A stretch of 8,434 nt of DNA from Candidatus Peregrinibacteria bacterium (GCA_016235915.1 JACRIC010000099.1:1-8434), one strand, 5' to 3'; shown: positions 1-6,103, counted from the stretch's first letter. Notes: generated from the sequence alone by a model not told the origin. Made by a program: numbers and translations.

Positions 1-210
1 ATGAGGAACTCCTCCTCCAAGCGCTACATCAAGAGAAATCGAACCTGATGGAAACGTTTCAACCGCGACTTTCGTATTCTCTCCCATGCGCATGATCGCG
101 CCCTTGCCGAAATTTTTCTCGATTTGAGAGAGCGCGAGCTCTACGGCTTTAAATTTTTCTGTTTTCGAAGTTTCTATTTTGGCATTTTCTTTTGGATGTT
201 GAGGAGGCAT
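1..210 (-). CDS. recA: RecA recombinase, N-terminal 70 codons (partial)
   Basis: The reverse complement opens with ATG at 210 and stays open to the window edge, giving 70 residues. Residues 21-41 ([20 protein letters not shown] and on) followed by RMG, then [15 protein letters not shown] at 55-69, are the hallmark N-terminal polymerisation segment of bacterial RecA, just ahead of where Walker A (GPESSGKT) would lie outside the window. RecA coats single-stranded DNA, catalyses strand exchange and activates LexA-type self-cleavage in the cytoplasm. The first ~20 residues are a polar lead-in of usual length for the family. No Shine-Dalgarno sequence is visible before the ATG. The gene is last in a run of minus-strand genes but has a strong promoter of its own ~33 nt upstream, so it is probably transcribed independently. 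The family assignment is secure; only the 3' part is missing. Confidence 0.97.
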   Translation of the reverse strand, partial: MPPQHPKENAKIETSKTEKFKAVELALSQIEKNFGKGAIMRMGENTKVAVETFPSGSISLDVALGGGVPH

Positions 211-242
211 AGCAATGGTGGTTAAAAGATGTAAGTGAATTC

Positions 243-271
243 AGTATAGGTGAGCGTGGACTCACCGTCAA
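243..271 (-). promoter_or_regulatory. Sigma-70-type promoter of recA
   Basis: On the minus strand TTGACG (271-266) and TATACT (248-243) are separated by exactly 17 bp. Each hexamer matches the consensus at 5 of 6 positions, the best promoter match I found in the window. Transcription would start near 236, leaving a leader of ~25 nt before the recA ATG at 210. The rest of the 211-401 gap holds nothing else that I recognise. Confidence 0.75.
249..266. repeat. Inverted repeat inside recA promoter spacer (candidate operator)
   Basis: GGTGAG (249-254) and CTCACC (261-266) form a perfect 6-bp inverted repeat with 6 bp between, filling the spacer between the -10 and -35 boxes and ending on the first base of the -35. 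That is a classic repressor position. It matches neither the proteobacterial LexA box (CTG-N10-CAG) nor the Gram-positive one (GAAC-N4-GTTC). That it controls recA is inference. Confidence 0.45.
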
Positions 272-401
272 GAGAATTTTTGAAAATTGCAGAAAATGGC
301 TTTGCGGAATTGTATTTTGTTATATTTTCTCGAATACTGCGCCCATCCTACACCAAACACATTAAATTTTTCTAAAAAATTTATGAAAGAAATTTTCGTG
401 A

Positions 402-635
402 CTACAAACCTTCCACCTTCACTTTTTCCCCCTCTGCAACAGCAGGAGTCACCGTATCTTCAAGATGATAAAAATGCTGAATACTTTTTTTTGTCCCAAA
501 AGCCACATTTTTCGTACCGCAAATGTCGCAAGTATACACATATCTTCTCGGTTCTTTTTTCGCGTTCACCATTTTTTGGCAATCCTTGCAAAAATACACA
601 ACGGAAGATTCAGTGTCGGTGGAAAGAAGCGGCAT
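402..635 (-). CDS. Small zinc-ribbon protein, function unknown
   Basis: The gene encodes 77 residues. Two CxxC knuckles, CKDC (residues 16-19) and CDIC (36-39), are spaced like a four-cysteine zinc ribbon; between them is a basic stretch (NAKKEPRRYVYT), and after the second knuckle comes GTKNVAFGTKKS. The C-terminal ~25 residues are acidic and low in complexity. I do not recognise the family. Such mini-ribbons often bind RNA, DNA or ribosomes, but nothing here decides between them. The gene lies between a membrane protein gene (68 nt after its TGA) and recA (191 nt before its ATG). The preceding leader is very AT-rich with no Shine-Dalgarno. The intact CxxC pairs and codon-like sequence make it a likely real gene; overlapping plus-strand reading frames look like shadows. 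Confidence 0.7.
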   Translation of the reverse strand: MPLLSTDTESSVVYFCKDCQKMVNAKKEPRRYVYTCDICGTKNVAFGTKKSIQHFYHLEDTVTPAVAEGEKVKVEGL

Positions 636-703
636 AAAAAAATTATTTTGAAAATTTAAAAATTGATTTCACGGAATCGCCCAATGTATGTAGCGCTATT
701 CCC

Positions 704-1333
704 TCACAGCTCAATCCTCAAATTCTCATATTCTTTTTCTTTATCCTCAATGGTCGGCTCTTTTTTCAGGGGTTCGACAGGGCGCGCTTTTCGCGGCAGA
801 TGAATTAAAGGCTCAAGTTTCCCATCCGCATCATCTTTTTCATCATGGAGCGAATCAGAATGCAACGCGTACAGCACCGGATCGCTCGATTTTCTCTCTT
901 GGAGCGCCCCGATAATAAGAAGGACGGCGCCAGTGACCGCCACTATCACGCCAAAACCAATGCTTTTCGTAACAAGATTGACCCCGAATTTCGGGTGGAG
1001 ATACACCGTATTGGTGAGAATGAGGAGGTAAAGAGACAAAGATCCCGCAAGAAGATGAAATACCCATTCATGGAAAGGCAGTCTTGGCAGTTTTTTCCGT
1101 TGGATTTCAAAAAACGTCAAAAGAAGAATCGTGGCAGAAATCGCCAAAACCGTCAGTCCCGCCAAATACATCGGACCGGAAATGCCGAGAAAAGTCTCAT
1201 TTCCAAAATAATCATCTTTTTCCTGATACCACGGCAAAAATACACTCACGAAAAGAATCAGACTCCCCAAACCAATAAATTTTTTATGAGAAGGAAGAAG
1301 TGAAATTTCTTTGCGAAGACGACGTGGAATCAT
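704..1333 (-). CDS. Four-helix membrane protein, function unknown
   Basis: The gene encodes 209 residues and I do not recognise the family. After a basic N-terminus (MIPRRLRKEI) there are four hydrophobic segments at about residues 19-35, 55-75, 88-107 and 123-143. Residues 144-209 form a hydrophilic tail rich in Lys, Glu, Asp and Pro (LPRKARPVEPLKKE and a final EDKEKEYENLRIEL). The positive-inside rule suggests both ends are cytoplasmic. The short loop after helix 1 carries PWYQEKDDYFG. The ATG at 1333 is the only ATG after an in-frame upstream TGA, so the start is well defined, but no Shine-Dalgarno is seen. It follows the permease gene by 101 nt, with a terminator-like hairpin in the gap, so it is probably not a core pump subunit. 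The stop codon is TGA, showing UGA is read as stop here. Confidence 0.75.
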   Translation of the reverse strand: MIPRRLRKEISLLPSHKKFIGLGSLILFVSVFLPWYQEKDDYFGNETFLGISGPMYLAGLTVLAISATILLLTFFEIQRKKLPRLPFHEWVFHLLAGSLSLYLLILTNTVYLHPKFGVNLVTKSIGFGVIVAVTGAVLLIIGALQERKSSDPVLYALHSDSLHDEKDDADGKLEPLIHLPRKARPVEPLKKEPTIEDKEKEYENLRIEL

Positions 1334-1340
1334 ATATGAA

Positions 1341-1391
1341 AGGAAAAAATAGAGGTTTCACAGGGAACTTCGACAGAAAATCCATGAAACC
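1341..1391 (-). terminator. Probable intrinsic terminator after the pump operon
   Basis: Read on the minus strand, GGTTTCA (1391-1385) pairs with TGAAACC (1360-1354), with a further inner GGA/TCC pairing. It is followed at once by TCTATTTTTTCCT (1353-1341). A stem plus U-rich tail just after the permease stop fits factor-independent termination. The stem is interrupted and the tail ends only 7 nt before the next gene's ATG, so it could also act as an attenuator for that gene. Confidence 0.45.
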
Positions 1392-1434
1392 CAGTATCAA
1401 AGTAACGCAACTTTTGAAAAATTGCAATCTCGAA

Positions 1435-2664
1435 TTACTCATACCGGAGCGCCTCAATCGGATCGAGTTCCGCCGCTCGTCGCGCCGGATAAATGCCGAA
1501 AATCAAACCAACAAAAAGGGCAACGAGAAAACCTGAAACCATGGCAGTCACCGGCAGAACAAAAGCAAAGGAATATGCGAAATGTTTGACTACAGTCGCA
1601 AATGCAAAAGCCAAAAGCAGTCCCAATAAAATCCCGACCACTCCGCCAGTCATAGTGAGGAGTATCGCCTCAGAGAGAAATTGAATGGTAATATCCTTTT
1701 TTTTCGCGCCAATGGCCTTCCGAAGACCGATTTCGCGTGTTCGCTCTGTCACAGACACCAGCATAATATTCATAATGCCAATCCCGCCGACAACCAGTGA
1801 AATCGCGGCAATTGAGGAAAGAAGCAAAGTAAGTGCGTTCGTCACCACCCCGACAATCTCTACCGCGTCCACTTGCGAGGCGATCCGAAAACCGTCTTTC
1901 GCCGGATCATTGTCAGGATTATTGATATTTAAAGCGTCGCGTAGGGCATACCGTACATCTTCACGGGCAATATCGAGATCGCCCACCGCTCGGAGCGACG
2001 CAAATTGCACATAATCAACGCCAAAAACCTCTTTCTGCGCTGTGGTTACGGGAATATAAATCTGCTCATCAAGATTTTGAAAAAATTTTGTCCCTTGTTC
2101 TTCCATCACGCCGATAATTTTGAAATTCACGCGATTGATTTTTATCCGTTGGCCAACAGGATCTTCTCCGTCAAAAAGGAGATCAACCATTTTATGACCG
2201 AGCACCGCGACTTTTGCGCGACCGCGAAGTTCAGTTTCATCAAAAAATCTCCCCGACATGGGATAGGCATTGTCAATATCCTGATTATCGGGTGTTGTTC
2301 CGACGATTCGAACCCTTTTATCTTTATTGCCAGAGACAACGCTGGCATCCAGCCAGACCAGCGGCGCGATCCGGTCGATCGTAGGCAGTGAACGAAGTTT
2401 CATAACCGCATCGTACTTGAGAATAGTGAAATCTGATCCAATCGGCGGCCCGCCTTCCTCGGCATTTCCCGGCTCGACAAAAAGTGAATCCGAGCCGAAA
2501 GAAGCCACTTGGCTGATGATAAGAGCCTGTGCGCTTTGCCCGATCGAAAGCATGAGAATAACCGACGTTATTCCAATCACGATGCCGGAAATCGTGAGAA
2601 GCGAACGGAGCTTATTCGTCATAATTCCAGAAAGTGCGGTATGGAGGACGGTGGAAAATTTCAT
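1435..2664 (-). CDS. ABC transporter permease, MacB/FtsX (YknZ-like) type
   Basis: This 409-residue membrane subunit of an ABC efflux or export pump has the MacB layout without a fused ATPase. TM1 is at about residues 22-42, followed by a large extracytoplasmic MacB core domain (about 43-270) and TM2-TM4 at about 275-305, 332-357 and 368-392. Family signatures include TNKLRSLLTISGIVIGI at the N-terminus, ERTREIGLRKAIGA (307-320), the cytoplasmic coupling region that contacts the ATPase, and the terminal YPARRAAELDPIEALRYE (392-409). The family works by mechanotransmission, in which ATP binding moves the extracytoplasmic domain without carrying substrate through the membrane. The ATPase gene ends 41 nt upstream and the fusion protein is two genes further up. 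Substrate cannot be told from sequence; antimicrobial peptides, macrolides, lipids or lipoproteins are all known for relatives. No Shine-Dalgarno; GCAATGACA lies 2 nt before the ATG. Confidence 0.93.
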   Translation of the reverse strand: MKFSTVLHTALSGIMTNKLRSLLTISGIVIGITSVILMLSIGQSAQALIISQVASFGSDSLFVEPGNAEEGGPPIGSDFTILKYDAVMKLRSLPTIDRIAPLVWLDASVVSGNKDKRVRIVGTTPDNQDIDNAYPMSGRFFDETELRGRAKVAVLGHKMVDLLFDGEDPVGQRIKINRVNFKIIGVMEEQGTKFFQNLDEQIYIPVTTAQKEVFGVDYVQFASLRAVGDLDIAREDVRYALRDALNINNPDNDPAKDGFRIASQVDAVEIVGVVTNALTLLLSSIAAISLVVGGIGIMNIMLVSVTERTREIGLRKAIGAKKKDITIQFLSEAILLTMTGGVVGILLGLLLAFAFATVVKHFAYSFAFVLPVTAMVSGFLVALFVGLIFGIYPARRAAELDPIEALRYE

Positions 2665-2705
2665 GGTGTCATTGCAACGATTTTGAGAGGTTCCAATTTT
2701 AATAC

Positions 2706-3434
2706 TTACTTTAATTGAAAACTGGATTCACTCGATTTTTCCATTGCGCGAATATGATTATTCACCAACTCATCCGCCTCGACCATTCCGTCTCGTATTC
2801 GAATAATTCGCTTTGCATGTTGAGCGGTCAGGTTTTCATGCGTCACCACCAGAATAGTTTTTCCTTCGTGATTGAGTTTTTGGAGAATGGCCATGATAGA
2901 GGCGCCAGATTTACTATCGAGATTCCCCGTAGGCTCGTCCGCGAGAATAAAATCAGGTTCATTGACAAGAGCGCGAGCGATGGCAACTCTCTGTTTTTCG
3001 CCACCGGAAAGTTGATGTGACAGATGATCTCTGCGGTGCGAGAGCCCGACCGATTCAATGGCCGCATTGACCAAATTGCCACGTTCAGATTCGTCACGAC
3101 TTGAATACATAAGCGGTAAAAGGACATTTTCAAAAACCGTGGTATTTGGCAAAAGATGAAAGGCCTGAAAAACAAAACCGATACGCTCATTACGAAGATT
3201 AGCAAGTGCGTCATCAGAAAATTGAGCCACATTTGCATCTTGAAAAAAATAATCGCCAGAAGTTGGCCGGTCAAGAAAACCAATAATATGCATGAGAGTC
3301 GATTTTCCAGAACCCGACGGTCCCATAATTGACACAAATTCACCAGATTCTATGATAAATGACACGTCATGGAGCACCTTCGTCACCACTCCGTCATTCG
3401 AGTAATCTTTGAAAATGTGAGAAAGTTGCATCAT
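2706..3434 (-). CDS. ABC transporter ATPase, LolD/MacB-NBD (YknY-like) type
   Basis: The gene encodes 242 residues, the usual length for the family. Walker A is GPSGSGKST (38-46), the Q-loop glutamine is Q90 in [10 protein letters not shown], the signature is LSGGEKQ (142-148), Walker B with catalytic glutamate is ILADEP (163-168) followed by TGNLDS, and the H-loop histidine is H199 in VVTHE. FVFQxFxLLP with [11 protein letters not shown] is typical of the MacB/LolD/FtsE group. The protein would hydrolyse ATP on the cytoplasmic side and drive the permease encoded 41 nt downstream. All catalytic residues are present, so it should be active. The gene begins ATGATG; M1 at 3434 is used here and M2 is equally possible. 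A REP-like palindrome ends 4 nt before the start codon, where a ribosome-binding site would be expected, and none is seen. Confidence 0.95.
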   Translation of the reverse strand: MMQLSHIFKDYSNDGVVTKVLHDVSFIIESGEFVSIMGPSGSGKSTLMHIIGFLDRPTSGDYFFQDANVAQFSDDALANLRNERIGFVFQAFHLLPNTTVFENVLLPLMYSSRDESERGNLVNAAIESVGLSHRRDHLSHQLSGGEKQRVAIARALVNEPDFILADEPTGNLDSKSGASIMAILQKLNHEGKTILVVTHENLTAQHAKRIIRIRDGMVEADELVNNHIRAMEKSSESSFQLK

Positions 3435-3438
3435 ACAC

Positions 3439-3474
3439 TGTCATTGCGAGGAGCCGAAGGCGACGAAGCAATCT
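3439..3474. repeat. REP-like palindrome, downstream end of cassette A
   Basis: Plus strand begins TGTCATTGCGAGGAGCCGAA and ends GACGAAGCAATCT. ATTGC pairs with GCAAT at the base and GCC-GAA-GGC makes an inner hairpin. The consensus closely resembles a dispersed repeat found in many unrelated bacterial genomes. It lies 13 nt past the GIY-YIG stop and 4 nt before the ATPase start. Confidence 0.75.
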
Positions 3475-3487
3475 TAATGCGCGTGGA

Positions 3488-3775
3488 CTAAAGCCATCCA
3501 TCACTTAAATCCTTCCACTCAAAATTCATACCTTCAATCAGTTTTATTTTTTTTATTCTCGATCCACCCTTTATTTGCTTTTCACGAGCAATAGCCTCGA
3601 TAGCATCATTTCCAGACTCATAAAACACAAGCTTATTCAGGTTATATTTACTACTGAATCCCTTGATAAATTTGTTTTTATGCTCATATACCCGTTTTTC
3701 TAAATTATTTGTTACACCTGTATAAAGAACGGTATTGCGGGAATTGGTCATGATGTAAACGTAATAGTCTTTCAT
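3488..3775 (-). CDS. GIY-YIG single-domain endonuclease, copy A
   Basis: The gene encodes 95 residues, the usual size of stand-alone GIY-YIG proteins (UPF0213/YhbQ-like group). The core is YVYI (residues 5-8, the GIY position, Y7) and LYTG (17-20, the YIG position, Y18). It is followed by VTNNLEKRVYEHK with arginine R28, and AREKQIK with the metal-binding glutamate E65. All expected catalytic residues are present. The family makes DNA strand breaks; the stand-alone members have no settled role. The gene sits between the fusion protein and ATPase genes of one pump and is bounded by inverted REP-like palindromes 14 nt before its ATG and 13 nt after its TAG. It has no evident role in transport and is most simply an inserted cassette. 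It shares 51 of 95 residues, ungapped, with copy B at 5816-6103. Confidence 0.92.
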   Translation of the reverse strand: MKDYYVYIMTNSRNTVLYTGVTNNLEKRVYEHKNKFIKGFSSKYNLNKLVFYESGNDAIEAIAREKQIKGGSRIKKIKLIEGMNFEWKDLSDGWL

Positions 3776-3789
3776 GGAGCTATTCGATG

Positions 3790-3817
3790 AGATTGCTTCG
3801 CTTTGCTCGCAATGACA
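3790..3817. repeat. REP-like palindrome, upstream end of cassette A
   Basis: On the plus strand this runs AGATTGCTTCGCTTTGCTCG then CAATGACA, the inverted counterpart of 3439-3474 and 8 nt shorter in the loop. ATTGC/GCAAT form the stem base. Its outer end touches the TAG stop codon of the fusion protein gene (3822-3820) with 2 nt between. Confidence 0.75.
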
Positions 3818-3819
3818 GT

Positions 3820-5751
3820 CTAAAACTTCGCCGTCTTCTCCGTCCTATCAAACACCACTACATCCTCTCCATCGGAAAGTCCGCTTATAACCTCAAGAAA
3901 ACCATCATCCGCCCGAAGGCCAGTCTTCACTTCTTTTTCCACAGCCTCACCATTTACAAGAATCTGAACATATTTTCCTTCCTCTCGAGTTTTCACCGCC
4001 CTCTGCGACACATACAAAACATTATCGCGAGTATCCGTAAAAATGGTGATATTCGCAGTCATATCCTGTTTCACAACACGCTCTTCAGAATCAAAAAAAA
4101 TCATCACTTTGTAATAAATCACGTCGGCAATAATCGTCGGCCCCGGATCCACGGCATGCACCTTTCCGCGAAAAACCATATCATCTCCATAAGCATCCAG
4201 CGTAATTTCAACAGGATCATCCACATCCACTTTCACAATATCCGATTCTGAAACATCCACCTCCACCATAAATTCCTTATCTACGAGAAGTGACACCACC
4301 GGCGCATTGAGAGCCACCTGCTCGCCAATTTCAGGTACAATATCGGTAATAACTCCGCTGGCAGAGGCCAAAAGCACGGCATCAGACCGATTTTTTTCGG
4401 TCAAATGAAGGTCGGCGGTCGCGCGGGAAACTTCGGCAGAAAGCGGAGCGAGATCCACATCCCGCGGTCCGGCCTTGGCAAGCGCCAAATTGGCTTCGGA
4501 AAGTTTCAGTGAGGCCTCGGCAATCCCAATATTGCTTTCCGCAGTCGTGATTTTACTCTCCGCAGACGCAAGTTTCGATTCAGAAGATAATTGTATTTGT
4601 GAAAGATTCTGCTCGGCGGTAGAGAGTGCATTTTTCGCAGAAGTAACCGCGCTGTCATACGTGTCAGAATTTTTTCCGGAAGTAAGAATTGCCGTTTCAA
4701 GTATCTGCTCAGCGCTTTCCAGAGAGGTTATTTCGGTATTGATGGTGGTAAGTTCTGTATCAATGTCGGATTTGAACGCATCAAGGGATGTTTGGGAAAA
4801 AGAACTTCCCGTAATGGCGTTATCGAGGAGAATGCGAAGAGATTGAAGCGTGTCATAGACCGTTTTTAGGCCAGCAAGCGTATCCGCCAGCAGAGCAGAA
4901 ATGGAATCGTGATCATCAGAAGAAGTGAGAGCCGTTACCTTCGGCGAAAGTTCCAGAAAATCAGTATGCGCGGTTTTGTATAAATTTTGCGTATCAAGAA
5001 AAAGTTGAAGAGATTTGGCTTTTAAATAAGATTCAAAGGCATCATTTTGATCCTCATCATCAACGCCGAGAATCTCGTCCATGGTGGCAAAAGCGGTTTT
5101 CATTTTCACAAGACTTCCCTTCATCTCCGTGACAGAATCCTCGTAAGCCGCTTGCACATTGGATTCACTGTCTTCTTGCACATTCGCGAGATCTTTGTTC
5201 GCTTTGGAAAGATTGTCGGTCGCGGTTTGAACGGAAATTTCAGCATTGGCAATGTCAGCCGCTGTACTTTTTTTCAATATTTCATATTCGTTTTGAAGGG
5301 AGGAAAGGTCATTTTTGGCACTTTCGAAAGAGGCTTTCGATTTGGAAACTTCCGCTTCGGAAACGCGAATGGACTCTTTTCTATTTCCTGCGGATTTGAG
5401 AGCGAGATTCGCTTCCGCAATGAGCAACGCGCTTTTTGCCATTTCCACTTTCAAATCAAGATCCCACGACTCGATTTTCGCAAGCGTCTGACCCGTCGAA
5501 ACCCTATCTCCTTCAGAAACGGCCAGAGACTCGATTTTTCCGGAAATAGGAAAACTTAAGGAAATTTCCGCCGTTCCTTTTACCGAACCTGTGGCCGTCA
5601 CGGTTTGGGCAAGGTTTCCGCGCATGACTTCGGCGGTTTCATAGCGATTGGCCACAGATCCAGAATTTCCGCTGGCGAAATAAAGAGTTCCGCCACCAAT
5701 TACCGCGATGGCTCCAATGAGAATGACGATATTTCGAGTACGTTTGCGCAT
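3820..5751 (-). CDS. Membrane fusion protein of ABC pump (MacA/YknX-like), enlarged coiled coil
   Basis: The gene encodes 643 residues from ATG at 5751. An N-terminal membrane anchor lies at about residues 7-25. A first half-lipoyl segment follows (about 59-95, FPISGKIESLAVSEGDRVSTGQ), then a very long helical, Ala/Ser/Glu/Lys-rich coiled-coil region (about 98-460). The second half-lipoyl is ASASGVITDIVPEIGEQV (462-479), and beta-barrel and membrane-proximal domains run to the C-terminus. ANLALKSAGNR (114-124) and ANLALAKAGPR (420-430) mirror each other at the base of the two hairpin arms. MacA is about 370 residues; the extra ~270 lie in the hairpin, including a non-repetitive middle (about 220-340). 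The protein should sit outside the membrane and bind the permease. A longer reading frame from 5832 exists, but its extra residues are translated palindrome (see rejected items). The ATG follows a REP-like sequence directly and has no Shine-Dalgarno. Confidence 0.88.
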   Translation of the reverse strand: MRKRTRNIVILIGAIAVIGGGTLYFASGNSGSVANRYETAEVMRGNLAQTVTATGSVKGTAEISLSFPISGKIESLAVSEGDRVSTGQTLAKIESWDLDLKVEMAKSALLIAEANLALKSAGNRKESIRVSEAEVSKSKASFESAKNDLSSLQNEYEILKKSTAADIANAEISVQTATDNLSKANKDLANVQEDSESNVQAAYEDSVTEMKGSLVKMKTAFATMDEILGVDDEDQNDAFESYLKAKSLQLFLDTQNLYKTAHTDFLELSPKVTALTSSDDHDSISALLADTLAGLKTVYDTLQSLRILLDNAITGSSFSQTSLDAFKSDIDTELTTINTEITSLESAEQILETAILTSGKNSDTYDSAVTSAKNALSTAEQNLSQIQLSSESKLASAESKITTAESNIGIAEASLKLSEANLALAKAGPRDVDLAPLSAEVSRATADLHLTEKNRSDAVLLASASGVITDIVPEIGEQVALNAPVVSLLVDKEFMVEVDVSESDIVKVDVDDPVEITLDAYGDDMVFRGKVHAVDPGPTIIADVIYYKVMIFFDSEERVVKQDMTANITIFTDTRDNVLYVSQRAVKTREEGKYVQILVNGEAVEKEVKTGLRADDGFLEVISGLSDGEDVVVFDRTEKTAKF

Positions 5752-5752
5752 A

Positions 5753-5772
5753 ATTGCGAAGCGAAACAATCT
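5753..5772. repeat. Extra REP-like copy abutting the fusion protein start
   Basis: Plus strand ATTGCGAAGCGAAACAATCT resembles the ATTGCGAG...GAAGCAATCT core of the cassette A palindromes, but lacks the outer TGTC. It ends one base before the ATG (5751-5749) and is in tandem with the palindrome at 5779-5804. Confidence 0.5.
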
Positions 5773-5778
5773 TTTCTC

Positions 5779-5804
5779 TGTCATTCCCGCGAAAGCGGGA
5801 ATCT
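5779..5804. repeat. REP-like palindrome, downstream end of cassette B
   Basis: Plus strand TGTC, then ATTCCCGC (5783-5790), loop GAAA, GCGGGAAT (5795-5802), then CT: a perfect 8-bp stem. It belongs to a widespread dispersed repeat type that is often mis-translated as PAFAGMT-like peptides. Read on the plus strand the hairpin is followed by CTTTTC, but no plus-strand gene ends here, so I do not call a terminator. Confidence 0.8.
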
Positions 5805-5815
5805 TTTCACTCCAT

Positions 5816-6103
5816 CTAAAGCCATTTTTCACTCAAATCTTCCCACTTCGGATTAAAATTCTCAATCAGTTTATTTTTCCATGCACGCTTCCATTTTTTG
5901 AGCTGTTTTTCTCGAACAATAGCTTCATAAATATCACTAAATTCCTCAAAATACATGAGATAGCGAAGATTATATTTTTTCGAAAAACCCTCAAATATTC
6001 CTTTTTTGTGTTCATACATTCGACGTTCGAGATTATTCGTGACACCGATACACAACGTGCTTCGAATAATGTTTGAAATGATGTAGACGAAATAATCATG
6101 CAT
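5816..6103 (-). CDS. GIY-YIG single-domain protein, copy B (YIG tyrosine replaced)
   Basis: This 95-residue paralogue of copy A has YFVYI for the GIY part (Y7), R28 in NLERRMYEH, E65 in VREKQLK, and a conserved C-terminal tail with DLSEKWL. The second motif reads LCIG: cysteine at residue 18 replaces the tyrosine of YIG, which is near-invariant and contributes to catalysis in studied members. The protein may therefore be slow, inactive or a DNA-binding remnant, although the frame is intact. It lies between the glycosyltransferase and fusion protein genes, 18 nt after one palindrome and 11 nt before another. It has no Shine-Dalgarno; the leaders of both copies end in a short AATnnCTCC-like motif. 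Divergence between the copies (about 46%) implies separate insertions or an old duplication. Confidence 0.9.
   Translation of the reverse strand: MHDYFVYIISNIIRSTLCIGVTNNLERRMYEHKKGIFEGFSKKYNLRYLMYFEEFSDIYEAIVREKQLKKWKRAWKNKLIENFNPKWEDLSEKWL

Larger units (their letters stand above)
3437..3819 (-). mobile_element. Candidate GIY-YIG/REP cassette A
   Basis: A 383-bp unit bounded by a perfect 14-bp terminal inverted repeat, ACTGTCATTGCGAG at 3437-3450 and its complement at 3806-3819. Inside each end is a REP-like palindrome, and between them is a single GIY-YIG gene. One boundary abuts the TAG stop of the fusion protein gene (3822-3820); the other is 2 nt before the ATPase ATG (3434), so it splits a pump operon between genes without breaking either. 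A mobile or amplifying nature is inferred from this layout and from a second, similar copy at 5779-6166. Confidence 0.5.

Noticed and set aside
364..382. AT-only hairpin AAATTTTT-CTA-AAAAATTT after the zinc-ribbon gene
   Set aside because: Perfect but made solely of A-T pairs in an AT-rich spacer, with no U-tract in either direction; too weak to call a terminator.
638..703. Hairpin GGAAT...ATTCC after the membrane protein gene as a terminator
   Set aside because: Only five clear base pairs plus a GC step, a loop of ~17 nt, and no immediate U-run; not convincing.
287..1536. Plus-strand reading frames opposite the zinc-ribbon and membrane protein genes
   Set aside because: They are low-complexity, rich in Lys, Phe and Ser, and antisense to better-supported genes; no motif or ribosome-binding site supports them.
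5752..5832. N-terminal extension of the fusion protein from an ATG at 5832
   Set aside because: The extra 27 residues (including SEKIPAFAGMTEK) are translated REP-like palindrome plus the end of the GIY-YIG gene region; the chain starting MRKRTRNIVILIGAI at 5751 has a normal N-terminal anchor.
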